Origin: Auriscalpium vulgare
Lineage: Eukaryota; Basidiomycota; Agaricomycetes; Russulales; Auriscalpiaceae
Direction of reading: 5' to 3'
DNA: 64,000 bases
Assembly (NCBI GenBank): GCA_019915015.1
Contig: JAHBBC010000057.1
Location: 1-64,000, forward strand
Shown here: piece by piece, positions 43,101 to 55,751 of the stretch
Layout of the letters: each line of letters starts with the position of its first letter
Numbering within the stretch: position 1 is the stretch's first letter
Position numbers and translations under genes: made by a program
Notes under the pieces: generated by a model
What the model saw: the letters and a program-made list of their open reading frames with translations, nothing else
Databases searched by the model: none
Told to the model about the DNA's origin: nothing

Positions 43101-44968
43101 AGGCAGGAGAGTACGAGCTGAGGGGCACTCCCTCAACCGTACCAGCGGTCAGCGCAGGTCCGGCATTGGCGGTTGCAACGACGGAGCCTGTAATCAAAAT
43201 AGAACAGTTTCAAGCAGCAATCAAAGCCGCGGTCGCCGAACAGTTCGCGCGGATGCTCGTCAACCAGGGGAACAGCGGAGGTCAGAGGAGTTATGGGGGT
43301 ACCTCGGGAACTCAACAGCCGCGCGCCACGCAAGGAAATCAAGGCGGACAGGGGGGGCCGTCAGGATGCCTTTTCTGCGGCCAAACGGGGCACTTCGTCA
43401 GGGAATGTATGGTGGTCCAGGACTACATCGCGACGGGTCGCGTATCTAGGGACCACAACAACCGGGTCGTTCTGAAGGGTGGAGGACTTATCCCGCTAGG
43501 AGCAGGCCCGCTGAAGCAGCGAGTGGATGCGTACTACGCCGGGAATCAACACGGACAGTCAGAAGCCATGATGCTGACGACGATGGACTACGAGCCGGTG
43601 CCGGCCAAAGTGCAGACAGTCGCCGGCCTAATCCAACTGACGCCGCAATTGACCGACGAAGACAGAATGACGGAACTCCAGCAGGAGATGGCAGTACTCC
43701 TGACGGCCCGAGCGGAAAGGCAAGCTCAGAAGGAACGCCGGCAGGCCGCACTGGACGCGGGCGAGTTTCCCCAGGCAATAGGGCTGCTGCCTGGCGAGCG
43801 CGAAAGATCGCGACGAATCCCAGAGGTGGTCATCCCGAAGAGGAAGCCGTTTACACAAGCCAAGAAGCAGGTTTCCTTCGAGCCGGAGGCAGTCGACCGA
43901 CCAGGGGAGACTGGAGATAGCGCAGACAAACAAAGGCAGGCCGACGAAGACACCACAGCGGGTGAGGAGCCGTTAACACCTCCGATCCATCCTTTCGCGA
44001 AGGTGCCCGATGCGACGTACATAGGGCCGGCGAGTTACCAACGAAGCGCGGGGCAGCGCAAGGCGGACCCAGCATACAATAAGGTCGCCCCGGTCCGCGA
44101 CCCCGTAATAGCAAATAAGGTTTATGAGAGGGCCATGAATGCGGAGGTCACCTTGACACAGAGGGAGCTCATGTCCATTGCCCCGGAAGTGCGCGCTCAA
44201 GTTCGCAACGTGGTGACCCCTAAGCGGGTCCCAAACGAGGCAAGAGTACCAGTAGTCCAGGCAATGGTGGAAAGCGAACCAGAGCTCTTTCCGTTCGACT
44301 TTGACCAGGACGAAGGGGCAGGAGAGGAAGAGAAGGTGGTGAGGGGATTTGCGGACCATATGCCCGAAACCTTTCTGCAAGCCCTGGGACACCAGCCAAC
44401 GGAGTTGCCCGAGGGGACGCGTGTAGGAGAGGTCATTGTGGAGGTTCTGATGGGAGATCTAGGAGAAGAAGGAGACGGGGAACCAGACCCTGAGCCGTTG
44501 GAAGTCGCCAAGGAATCGCTGGCCCTCCGTTCGATTTTGCCACTAGTCGACAACCAAGCGCACATCGAGGCAGTCGTGGATCCCGGGTCGCAGATTATCT
44601 CCATGTCCGAGGATGTATGCCATTACCTCGGGCTGCATTACGATCCGAATGTTCGCCTGGATATGATATCGGCCAACAAAAGTCGCGATAGGTCGCTAGG
44701 CCTGGCTAGAAACGTCCCGATGAAGATTGGGGGTATAACACTGTACGTACAGGTGCATATCATCCGCAACCCGGCGTACGACATGCTTCTGGGGAGGCCC
44801 TTTGACGTCCTCACGGGAAGTACCGTGCAAAACTTTGCAGATGAGAGGCAGACAATCACGATCACGGACCCAAACACTGGAGTCATGGCGTCAATCCCCA
44901 CTATTCCACGCGGCCGCAAGCGCATCTCGCGAAACCAGAAGCAGGGGGTGGAGGGTTTTCGCGACTAG
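43101..44968 (+). pseudogene. Gypsy-2 Gag C-terminus and protease
   Basis: Continues in the shifted frame. A zinc knuckle CLFCGQTGHFVREC is at about 43366-43410, followed by a long charged linker (Glu/Gln/Arg-rich), then a retropepsin-like domain: AVVDPGSQIISMS (catalytic Asp in a DPG variant; the family norm is DTG/DSG) and AYDMLLGRPFDVLTG (the flap-distal ILGxPF-like motif). It ends at a TAG at 44966, after which the RT frame starts one frame away, so a second frameshift lies near 44.96 kb. Gag-protease in one frame upstream of RT is normal for this Ty3-like lineage of basidiomycetes. Confidence 0.82.
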
Positions 44969-44973
44969 AGGAT

Positions 44974-46205
44974 TTGTTGGAGGACCAGGAGGAGGTAGGG
45001 CTGGTCGTGGGGTTCGAGCCCGATAAGCCTGATACTCTTAGAATGGAATCCCTGGTGTACCTCGAATCCTCGCCTACAATCGAAGATGTGCAGTCAGCTT
45101 ATTTGTCAGTGTGCGACCTACCGGAGGAATACGCGGGAGTGTTCACGAAGCGAGCGGAAGAAGGAGAGGAGGAGGAGGAACGAGCAAGAGCAGGGACGTT
45201 TATTTTTATTTGGACGGCGGCAGACTGGGGAGACGGCGAGAGTGGGAGAGAAAGAGAGGAGGAAACGGACAGAGGTGAGCTACAGCCGACCGCGATGCAG
45301 CGCGAAGTCTTTGCGGCCACAAAGAAGCGTTACAAGCCAGCACACCTCAAGGTGAAGCCCATTCGTACGGACCTGCCGGAGCACTTCCGGATCCTCAGAG
45401 AGATCAGAGGGGACCCCCTGGCGGATATGCCGCCGCTCCCAGAGAAGCCACCGGACTTCGTACCCACGGGAAGGTACACCGCGGAGCGTCGCGAACAATT
45501 TGACCGAGTCCACGACGAAGATTTCCTATGGCCGGAAGAAAGGAAGCTCATGCATGCGTTTATGTGCGCACAAAACGAAGCATTTGCCTGGGACGACTCG
45601 GAGCGGGGGCGCTTCCGAGAAGACTTCTTCCCCCCCATCACAATACCTGTAGTTCCGCATCGGCCGTGGGTTCAGCGAAATATTCCGATTCCGCCAGGGA
45701 TATACGACAAGGTCATGGCGCTCATCAAGACCAAGATCGCCGCGGGCGTCTACGAGGACTCAAACTTGTCGGACCGCTCTAGGTGGTTCTGTGTGGTTAA
45801 GAAGGACCGGACCAGCCTCCGTATAGTCCATAGTCTGGAACCCCTGAATGCGGTGACCATCGCGCACTCAGGAGTACCCCCCTTCCCAGATCATTTGGCA
45901 GAGCAGTTTGCGGGGCGGCCGTGCGGGGGAATTCTGGACCTCTACGTGGGCTATGACGAAAGGAGACTAGATGAAGCCTCAAGGGACCTCACAACTTTCC
46001 AGACGCCGTACGGCGCAAAACGGCTGGTGACCCTGCCTATGGGGTGGACAAATTCCGTCCCGATCTTCCACGACGACGTGACCTTTATTCTCCAACCGGA
46101 AATCCCACATATTACGGTGCCTTTTATAGACGACGTCCCCCTGAAGGGGCCGGACTCGGACTACAGGACGGAAGGCGGAGGATACGAAACGATCCCCGGC
46201 AACAA
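44974..46205 (+). pseudogene. Gypsy-2 reverse transcriptase, truncated
   Basis: The N-terminal linker is followed by RT motifs: RWFCVVKKDRTSLRIVHSLE, GGILDLYVGYDERRLDE, TFQTPYGAKRLVTLPMGWTN, and VPFIDDVPLKGP, whose DD pair is the catalytic motif (FIDDVP form). Similarity stops soon after GGYETIPGNNG (about 46205). The rest of RT, RNase H, integrase and the 3' LTR are absent from the window. The frame stays open by chance to 46308. The element is therefore dead, truncated in the middle of the polymerase. Confidence 0.85.
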
Positions 46206-47450
46206 CGGCGACTCGGCCGCGCTACCGATCCAGCGCATCGCAGCGATCGAAAGTACTCGACTGTGCCGCGCATTGGTCGCTTCATCATGGCGATCCGGTC
46301 GTCGGTGACGCCTCCGAATCCCTTGGAAGACGGAATGTGTCGTGCCCCGAGCCATGCCGGCGTCATTGGTGTGCTCGTGTTGCCTTTCGAGCGTAGTTTA
46401 AGCTGCGTGTTCCATGTCACGACCGTGTATCATCTCCTGCAGCTCGTTTCGTAGTCCAGCCTCCACGATATCCTGTACAAGTACCACACAACACAATTGC
46501 CAATGCGACGTGTTCTGCGAGTGCCGACAGGCGCATAAATGTGCGTGTCCTCGACCGTGGCACGCACGCCCAGGCCTGCTTGCAGCGCATATGCCCAGCT
46601 CAAGAACAGCGCCTTTCTGCAGAGGTGTGCACTGCACCGAGTCGAAGCGCCCGAGTGCGGCGCAGCTCGACCGGCCAGGAGTACACGGAAGAATGCAGAG
46701 CGTGCCGCTGCCTGACTGCGATCATATGCAGGGCCACACATATACTACCAGCCGGCGCTCAGTGTGTGGCACCCAGATCATGTCGGCCGCGCCACGGCTA
46801 GTACAATAGCAGGTGCCGCGAGCCATGCGCCGACCCGCGCCTCTGCCGGCGGATCGCCAGCACCGGGCTCCTTGTACCTTTCTCATGCGCTCCGAATGCC
46901 GCTCTACGTAAACCCCCGGGGAGTCGCCTGTGGCCCGCACGCTCACTGGCAATCGTGATGTGCCTGTTTCCGCGGGGGTCGTGCGGTCAGTGTGCCGCGA
47001 TGTCTGGCCGGCGCTCACATGGAAGGTGCCGCGGTGGACAGCTGTGCAGGCATATATATGTATATAAGGCGATGCTGGCCTGTCTGTGCGAATTTCATCC
47101 TCCCCACCACGCTACATATCGCACGATGTACGGGCTCACCGAGATGCCATCCCAGTATGCTACTCGCATATCCTATTTGGAAGCATACTTCAGCGAGTGG
47201 CAGTGGACTTTCGCTATTAAAACCAGGGAAATACATTGCGAGAATGGAACAGTTCTGTTCGAAACTACTGCACAGCTATCCAGTGAGTCTTTTACTGCTG
47301 TCAAACATCTTTCCTCTCTTCCGTCATGTCCTGCTACACCAGAACTCAGACTGACTCGACATGCAACTAGTACCGCGAGGTCAGGGCGAGAAGCCCTGGC
47401 CATGTGGCATACTGAATCATATTCAAATCTGGGAAACCCTCCCCCCATAA
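46206..47450. other. sequence right of the truncated Gypsy-2
   Basis: Mixed GC sequence with overlapping short frames and no domain. I could not find the missing 3' part of copy A gag or of Gypsy-2 here, so the junction at ~46205 is a deletion or rearrangement point rather than an element end. Confidence 0.4.
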
Positions 47451-47835
47451 TTTATAGCTAAATAGTACCATTTAGTGCTAATTCCCCCAATGTCACATTA
47501 TGGTTAGGATTACCTTAGCCCCCCCCTAATTGTAGTCCCATTTAGTGCAATTTAGTACTAATGTATACCTAACAGTTGGTAATCACATCCAGCAACTCAG
47601 GTACTCAGCCACCTAATTAGCCATAATTCATGGGTACCGCATATCATAACATTAGGCATAATTTGGCATAATTAGCGGACATTGGGGACATATGCATACA
47701 ATAAAAACAGCGGGCAGGCTCCTGCCCCGACACACCAATGGACTAGTAGACCTAGACACATCCAGAGAGTCCTCAGCTCAAGACCCCGCAATGCAACCCG
47801 TCGATGCTCACCTGAGGCAGTGAGTCTTCATCCAC
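47451..47835. other. AT-rich spacer with short repeats
   Basis: A conspicuously AT-rich stretch with repeated words 'catttagtgc(t)aat', 'cataatt' and 'ttagtactaa'. It could be a terminal region of a DNA transposon or the 3' flank of the minus-strand gene that follows. No gene is evident. Confidence 0.4.
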
Positions 47836-50800
47836 GACGACGGAACTTCAGTGACGAGCCCATAGACGCAAAGTCCACAGCAGCGCTTGCCACCCCTGGG
47901 ACCTGCACAGCGGGGTCTTCCCCCCCTTCAGGGATCAGTAATCCCCTAGACAGACATCAGAATCATGCACAATACAGGCCACAGACACGCACCTGACAGC
48001 AAGATAGATGTACGTCATTGTTGCGTGATAGCCAGTTGAATTTTGCTCTCGCCCTTGAGAGAAAGTTGCTATGAGATCTTCGTACACCGCCGAGATGCTG
48101 TCGCCCGAAACACTGTCCTTGCTGAAGGTGCCTAGCTGCCATTGCTTGAGCACTGACCACACCTGCAGAATCAAAGTCAGCGAGACAGCATCAGGGGTAG
48201 TGACGCCAAGTTCGCCCTGCCACTGGCACGAACCAAAGCTGCAACGTAGGCGATCATGGGCGGCGGCAGCTCGTGCTGCTGACCTTCCGAGTCCGAGTCC
48301 TCCGTCTCGTCGGCAGGGTCCGCGTCGACCAGGAACGCGTCATCTGGGAAGGTGTGGAGGGCTTTGGGCCCGAAGAAGATGGATGAGATCGCCTTGATAA
48401 TGATGGGGTGGCAAAAGGGCTCGCTCTTCGAGACGCGGCCAGTCTGCAAACATCCCATCGTCAATCACCATATCTCACGGGACGGCCGAGCACGACGCAC
48501 CTTTGGGTCCTTCGGCAAGATGAACAAGTAATTTGGCTTGGTAGTTATCTTGGCCACCAGAGCTGCCCGTTCCTCCGCCTTGTCGGAGGCCTTCAGACCG
48601 TAGCCCTCACTGACAGCCAGGGTCGACACCCGGGCCTTCATGACGCTGCGGATATTGTTCAAACGTTCCTTGACCTTCGCACTCAGAACAATCAGCAAGG
48701 CAGATCGTAAGGCAGAGCCTGCTCACCACTTCACTGAGGCTATCAGTGTACGACCTGTCCGATGTCAATCGCCGCGCCAAGTCATCGTCGTCGAGGTCCT
48801 GCGCGGCCTTGAGGAGCGCAGCCCGCCCGAGTTCATACCGATACGGCCCCGCGGGAATGGGATGCTTCCAGAACATCTCTTGGGGCAGCGACTTGGTGCA
48901 GGCCTGGGTCAGGAGTTTCTTCACCCTCGGCTGCTGTTTTGAGTGCCCCGCAAAGCTTCTGTCGTCTTCCAAGACCAGGTCAATATCCTGGGGCCACGGT
49001 CGACCGCGCACAGGCGGAGCGTCAGTGTTCTCCATCGGCCCTGCGGACGCTCGAGCCTCCTGCGCCGGCCGCCGCACGTTGAAAGGGTCTGTCAGTATCG
49101 ACCATAATGCGCAAGAAAGTGCTCACCGTGTCTGACGCGCCGTCAACGTCTTCTTGCTCGGTGCGCGTCGATCCCAATGTGCGCTGGGTGAAGGGAATCG
49201 AACCTTGCTTGCGGCGCGGTACACCCTCGCGCGCCTCGCGCTCTTGCTGTTGAGGCGCGCCTTCCAAAGGAGCCGCTGCGGCCAAGGCGCCTAAACGCAC
49301 TCGCATGCCTGGGATGAGCAAATGGCAGCGGGTTAAAGAGATTCGTACCTTGCTTGCGACGTGGTGCGCCCTCGGGTGTGTCACGGTCGCGCCCCTGCCT
49401 CTCACGGCCCTGCCCCTCGCGGCCCTGCCCGCGACGGTTCGCCGTTGACCCGCTTCGCGGCTGGACGACACCTTCCAGCGCCACCGGTTGAGGTCCAGAG
49501 GAGACGGACCAGGAAGTTGGGGATGCGTCCCGAGACATCGCGGGCGTTGGGGGCGGATCTGGGGCGAGAAAACGTCACTATCTAGGCAGCAAGTTCACGC
49601 AAGTCAAACGAACCTGTTGCTGCAGGTGTGACGCGCCCCGACACGGCCCTCGACGAGTCCTGTTCGCGTGCCTGGGTCGCGTCGCTCGCCTCACTCGCTG
49701 TCTGCGCCACGCGCGCAGCTGATGCGCTCGCACCAGTTGACTTTGTCTTCGTCGACTTCTTGTTCTCAGGCGCGCTCGCGGTAGGTGCCTTCCCCTGGTT
49801 TGACGTGCGGTTCTTCTGCATGCTCGCTCCATGAAGGTCGCTCGCTATCTCCACGCTCACAGCGCCGACCGCGCTCGCACCCGTCGTCGCTGTCTTCACC
49901 TGGGCCGCTGTCAGCACGCTCCTGGTAGGTGTCGCACTCACCCGCACATTCCGCACACTCGCTGGTGCGCTTTGGGCCGTCTTGGACACGCTCCGTGCAG
50001 CCTTGCTTGTCCCCTTTCTAGGCGCGCCTCTTTGTACTATGCCAACGGTCGGTGATCGGCCATCAATCTACAACTCACTTACCAGATGTTGCGGCGCCCG
50101 TAACTTCTGCGGACTGCCTTGCCTTGCTTGGCCTCGCCACACGGGGCCTCTCGTCGTCGTCTGACTCTGTATCTAGGGCAAGAAGGGTGTTGCGCATGCG
50201 GTCACCGCCGCGCTTGAGGTTTATTGCCAGCTGGCGCGTGGCCACGTCGTCCACCCCCGAGTTGGCCCCTTCGGCTTGCACTGACTGCGTTACGTCGTCC
50301 GTGAGCAGTGACGTTGCGCGCGGCGATCCAGGCGGCGAGGACGCATCAACAAACTGGGGGATCTGCCCCAAAATAGTCAGTAGGCAGTCAACACGGTCCT
50401 GGCATCTAACTCACAGCCGCTTCAAACCGAGCTGCGGCCGCCTTGCCCATCTTCCGGCCACGCGCAGGGTCGCCCTCTACCTCGAACTCTTCGCTGCCTT
50501 CACCTTGGGATCCCGCGCTGGCTTCCGCGTCGTCCGAATCCGAGCGCCCTACGAGAACGGTGTTATCATGTGCATGAGCAGCGCGATCGTGGTGCGTGTG
50601 CGCGGCGGACAAGCGCACCTGACTCGTGCCACGACTTGTCGTCCTGATGCACGTCGTCCTCGTCATTGTGGTGCACGACGCTCTCGGCGAATCTTGCCTC
50701 CTCGTAGGCGTCGAGGGCGCTGTCGCCGGGGTTGTCGCCTGGTTGCTGCAGAGTCAAAATGTGAGTGACGTGTTCGAACTTAGACGCCTTCGAGAAGCAC

Positions 50801-51195
50801 TGACCTTCTTTGTCTTCTTAGTCACCTGCGCTTGAGCACCCGCTGTGTTCGCCCGCGGGCGCTTCACCGCCTTCTTTGCACTCTCGTCGGGTGCGTCGTC
50901 TAGACCGCGCGCAATGCGTAAGTCTTCCCTTGCCGCTGACCTCACGATGCGAATAATGACTTATAGAACGCTCACCGTCTATGTCGATGTCCATAGGTTG
51001 CGCTTGCGCCTTGCTCGCTGGCGCTTTGCGACGAGGCCCGTCGGCGACGGCGGTTGGCTTTGCGCGGGCAGTAGGCTGGCTGCCCACTGCTTGCCTTGAT
51101 GTGGCGCCACGGGTAACTCTCCCTTCAACTGCTGGAGGGGCCGACGCCTGCGGCTGCGCGCTCTCTGCTTTCTTGACCTTTTTGCCCGTGGCCAT
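47836..51195 (-). CDS. DUF6532-type protein, multi-exon
   Basis: Exons on the minus strand start at ATG 51195 (MATGKKVKKAESAQ; exon 1 51195-50976). About 9-11 exons are separated by short GT-AG introns. The first two thirds are low-complexity Ala/Ser/Arg/Glu sequence with basic patches, suggesting nuclear targeting and disorder. The C-terminal third carries the conserved part: LLTQACTKSLPQEMFWKHP ... ELGRAALLKAAQDL (~48.75-48.95 kb), VKERLNNIRSVMKARVSTLA and YGLK (~48.6 kb), EPFCHPIIIKAISSIFFGP ... PPPMIAYVAALVRA (~48.2-48.4 kb), and QVWSVLKQWQLG ... HATMTYIYL (~48.0-48.17 kb). This pattern is what I recall of DUF6532, a basidiomycete domain of unknown function found in many copies. It is divergent from the Plavaka transposase with ~200 bp between starts, so they likely share a promoter. 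The last exon (possibly ending near 47.84 kb) and the middle exon borders are approximate. Confidence 0.6.
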
Positions 51196-51397
51196 GGTGG
51201 ATATCTGGGAAGCGGTGAGTGAGAGGTAGGGGGTGGAAGCAGGGAGCAAAGTAGCGGTGCGCGGTCTCGTTGGCAGGGTGGGATGAAATTTGTAAGTTCA
51301 GGCCCCGCTCTGATTTAGCACGCACTCCAAGACTGATAACACAGGACCGGGCAGACGCGGCCCCACCATCCTCATCGCTGTGTCGATTGTCCATCCA
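51196..51397. promoter_or_regulatory. divergent promoter region
   Basis: 202 bp separate the ATG of the minus-strand DUF6532-type gene (51195) from the ATG of the plus-strand Plavaka transposase (51398), so both promoters must lie here or within the first exons. I see no clear TATA box. Confidence 0.55.
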
Positions 51398-54300
51398 ATG
51401 TCCAAGAATTTCCGGTGCAGAGCGTGCCATGCATCCTTCACAAGCTCGGGCCTGGCCAAGCACCATGCAATGAGTCCCAATCCGCAGTGCCGCGCCCAAC
51501 AACGGCTGCAGTTTGCAGCTGTACCAACCGCCACGCCATTGCGAGTGAACTCCCCTATCCCAAGCTCTTCACATGCTCAACCTCGTTCACCACACGATGC
51601 GCGCCTTCACTCCCCGATCCCAGTCGACAGCGATGAAGATGGAGCACATTCATCACGCCATGCGTCGCGCGAAAGGGGCACGTCGCCGGCGATGGATGTC
51701 GACGTCGACGAAGGGTTAGAGCTGCCATCTGCGGAGGAGTCTCGCCCAGAACGCACGACACCGCCCGTCCCTAACGACAACGGTGACAACGGCACTCAAG
51801 ACCAGGCCCCTGCGCTGGGCCATGGCCATGCGCGGGATTTCTACGGCGATTATGAACTGGCAGACGACGATTTCGATTGGCACAACGAAGACTTGGCCGG
51901 AGCAGAGCAACCTGCGCTGCTGGGCAACGAGTCGGACGACGACATAGATGAGGACGCTCGTCCAGTAGAGTGGCTTGAGGAGGAATTCGGGGAAGACATT
52001 GGCCCGCCATCTTCCCCTTCGCTGGCGCCATCCTCTCCTCCAGGCCGCCGCTCTCCTTCGCCGCAGCACAGCCCCTCTCCATCCCCTCCTCGCGCTCGCT
52101 CTCAATCCATGAATCCGCCTGACGACGACGGCATGCCGGCGCAGCCGCCACCCACGCATGCTGGCGCAGACGACGACTGGGAAGACACCTTCGTTGCGGA
52201 GTTCGGGGGTGAGGCGGGGACCCCGATGCATGGTGTGGTCCCCGATGGATTTGCGAGGTACTCTGCGAGCATCGCAGCCGCCCATGATCCCCACAATCCT
52301 TACCATCCGTTCCCTTCCAAACTCGCTTGGGAGCTCGCAAAGTGGGCCAAGACCCGAGGGCCAACGTCCTCAGCACTCAGCGACCTTCTGGCCATTGATG
52401 AGGTGCGCATGGCCCCGGGTTTATGTTCTGAGACGACGCTGATGTGGCCTTCACTACCAGGTGGTCGAGCGCCTCGACCTCCCCTTCAAGAATGCAAACG
52501 AGCTGAACAGTATCATAGACACCCAGCTTCCCAAGCGGCCGGTGTTCACGCGCGACAAGATTGCGATCGCCGGAGAAGAATACGAATTCTATTACCGCGA
52601 CCCTTTGGAGTGCATCAAGGCGCTATACGGCGACGCAGAATTTGCGCCGCATATGGCCTTCAAGCCGGAGCGCCACTTCACCAGTGCAGACAGCGGGGCG
52701 CCGCGTGTGTACAGCCAGATGCACACAGGCAAATGGTGGTGGAGAGTCCAGGTGCGCGCCACGTTGTTCCCCATAGCGCACATGAGCTGACCACCCTCAC
52801 GCGTTGGCCAGGCCGCGCTAGAGAAAATTCGCCCGGGCGCCACCGTTGTGCCGGTCATTATCGCCACGGACAAGACACAGGTGACGCTGTTCCGCAACAA
52901 ATCCGCGTATCCAATCTACTTGACCATTGGCAACATACCGAAAGAAATTCGGCGCAAACCCTCTCGTCGCGCGCAAGTTCTCCTCGGCTATCTCCCGACG
53001 GCACGCCTGATGCACATCAAGAGCCAGCCCATGCGCACGCGAGCCCTAGCCAACGTCTTCCACGCCTGCATGAACAGAATCATGTCTCCAATCAAGGAGC
53101 CTGGCCTGCACGGCGTGCCCATGGCGAGTGGCGATGGCGTGGTGCGGCGCTGCCATCCAATCTTCGCTGTCTTCGTCGGAGATTACCCTGAGCAGTGCCT
53201 CGTTGCTGCCTGCAAATCGGGGCAGTGCCCTCGCGGATGTATCCTCGACGACCTCGGGCTAGGCGCGTATGTTCCTGCCGAGCGCCGCGACATGCGCGAC
53301 ATAATCCGCGCCCTACGCACAGTCGATCGAGGGCCTGCAGAGTTCATCGCAGCGTGCCGCGGCGTCGGCTTGAAGCCCGTCCACCATCCCTTCTGGGAGG
53401 ACCTCCCGTTTGCCAACATCCACCAGGCAATCGCCCCCGACATCCTGCATCAACTGTACCAAGGCATGCTGAAGCATATGATCAATTGGCTGAAGGAGGC
53501 TTTCAGTGATGAAGAGATTGACGCGCGCTTCGCTCGCATACCGCCGAATCACTCGATACGAGTCTTTTCTTCCGGGATCTCCCACCTCTCTCGCGTGTCC
53601 GGGCAAGAACACAAGGACATATGCCGCGTCTTACTGGGCATCATCCCAGGCTTGCCGCTCCCCGATGGCTATTCGTCCTACCGACTCATCTGCGCCCTAC
53701 GTGCCTTGCTCGATTTTGCGTACGTCGCTCAATATCCCTCCCACTCTTCGGACACGCTGGCGTACCTGGAACACGCGCTCGCCCGCTTCCACGCAAACAA
53801 GGCTGTCTTGATTGTGCTCGGCGTTCGTGCCGATTTTGAGCTTCCCAAGCTGCACGCGCTCATCCATTACGTCGAGGCCATTAAGGATTTCGGGACGACA
53901 GACAACTACAGCACGGAATACACAGAGCGTCTGCATATTGACCTCGCGAAGGACGCGTACCGCGCCACCAATCGGAAGGATGAATACACGCAAATGACGA
54001 AATGGCTTCTGCGGCGGGAGAAGGTTATGCGTCACGCCGCATACATCGAATGGAGGCTCGCGGGTGAACCTCCTGTCGCCGGCTTTGACCCTTCCTATGT
54101 CCCCCGCCACCTCCATCTCAACGTAACACGTCACCCGACCGTGAAGGCCGTCTCATTCGTCAACGCCGGTCGCCTCTACGGAGCCACCCGTCTGAAGGCC
54201 CTGCTATCCGAGCTGATTGTGCGATGGCACGAGCCCAATCTGTCACCCAGGCTCGTCAAAACTCGCGCCGAGACGCTGGCCCTGCCATTCAGCAATGTGG

Positions 54301-54915
54301 CTGCCTTCCATCGCGTCAAGTTCTGGCATCCTGACGCGCAGGGGCAAGACGAGGCGCCGGAATATTTGGACAGCATACACGCACACCCGGCATACCGTGA
54401 CACCCTCGGGTGCCGTCAACCCGGCCGCTTCGACACGGCGCTCGCTCGAGTGGATCCACAACCATTGGAGGACGATGCGGACGACGAGCGTCCTGGCGTT
54501 CATGGTATGTGTTCTTTCGTCGAATGGCCAGCAACCTGCCTCTGAAGCTTTGTGCCCAGGCTTGCAGGTTGTCCAGGTACGGCTCATCTTCTCCATATCC
54601 GAGCGGATGCGCGAAGCCATGTTCGGCGCAGCCAAACCGGCGCCAACACACTTCGCATATGTGGAGTGGTTTACACCCTTTGGCCCCGCGGCGGAGCGAG
54701 CACACTTGATGTACCGCGTCTCGCGGCGCGTGGTCGCGGGCGTGCGGTCAGCCAGTGTGATCCCAATCACGGATCTCGCTAGGAGCTGCCATCTCATCCC
54801 AGACTTCGGTCCTGCAGCGCCGCGCGCGTGGACATCCTCCACAGTGCTGGAGCGCTGTTCACACTTCTTTGTCAATTCGTTCACAGATCGCAACACATAT
54901 ATTTCTATATACTGA
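51398..54915 (+). CDS. Plavaka-family transposase
   Basis: Four exons: 51398-52402, 52461-52751, 52812-54504 and 54548-54915, ~1118 residues. The first two introns (58 and 60 bp) are clear. The third (43 bp by the only in-frame choice) is uncertain; an AG at 54566-54567 is a better splice site but breaks the frame. The N-terminus has a C2H2-like finger (FRCRACHASFTSSGLAKHH), then an acidic Ser/Pro-rich linker, then the family block: PFPSKLAWELAKWAK, VPVIIATDKTQVTLF, ...DILHQLYQGMLKHMINWL, LPKLHALIHYVEAIKDFGTT and STEYTERLHIDLAKDAYR (probable catalytic acidic residues lie in the IATDKT, DILH and TEYTERLHID motifs), and a C-terminal THFAYVEWFTPFG ... VIPITDLARSCHLIP. This matches Plavaka transposases of fungi. 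It acts in the nucleus to cut and rejoin the element ends. No stop is seen, so it may be functional. Confidence 0.88.
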
Positions 54916-55751
54916 ATGCCATACGCTTTGTGCTGCCTATGCTAGAATCGAGACTGCGTGCTATCTATGGCTAAGTAGAGCTACTGGCAAGGCCGTCCCG
55001 CATCTCGCGCTGGCGCTCCGCCATACGCTTAAGGAGGTGGGCATCCTCAATGTCCTCGCGCACCGCGCCCGCGCCGTCCAAAAGTACCCCTCCGCGACGT
55101 GGGGCTCGGTGGGCGCGCCAGAGAGGAATGGTGCGGCGTGAGGTGCGGCACAAGGAAGTGATGTGCGGCGGGAGCTGCGCGCGGAAGAGCTGGCGCGCGA
55201 GCGGCACTCGTGGGTTCACGAGCACTCGTGGGTTGACGAGGTGTGGGCACTCCGGGCTGCTTGTTCTTGCGCGACCGCGTGTGATGGTGCTGCGGACAAG
55301 GGATGACGGAGGAGCGCAGTCCGCCTCGGCGCATGCTGGCGAGTGCTAGTATCCTGCAATTCATTTCAGATCACCATGCGGACCTGTACGTGCACACATA
55401 CAACTCACCTGGCTTGGAATTACGCCCGCGCGGCCTTGCTAGAGTCGTGCCACGCTCGCGCACATCCCCCGCCCGCCGCCCACTTCGTGCGCACGCGATG
55501 CGGCATTGCGGTCCCGTCGGCACTACGTTCCCGCAGTCGATTTTGGGGGGATGTAGGAGAGAGGCAAGCGAGGGACGGAGGAGAGGGACAGAGCATGTGG
55601 GTGGAAGGAGTTCAGCGACAAGTCGGAGTTGCTGATGAGCGTTAGGGCGCTGCCGCACATGTGTCACACGAGGTCACATCCTCTCCTCTGCCCTCCCAAG
55701 CATGCCAACCAAGGTGCGCCGCCTGGGTGCTTATCTCTGCTTCCAGCCCTG
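54916..55751. other. spacer with weak coding signal
   Basis: Frames occur on both strands. A minus-strand frame (54971-55225) ends with a plausible helical tail (LLKRMAERQREMRD), but I could not build an exon chain. Nothing firm. Confidence 0.3.

Noticed and set aside
51716..52376. Two ~200-codon minus-strand frames within the Plavaka region
   Set aside because: Antisense of the acidic linker of the transposase; Arg-rich and motif-free.
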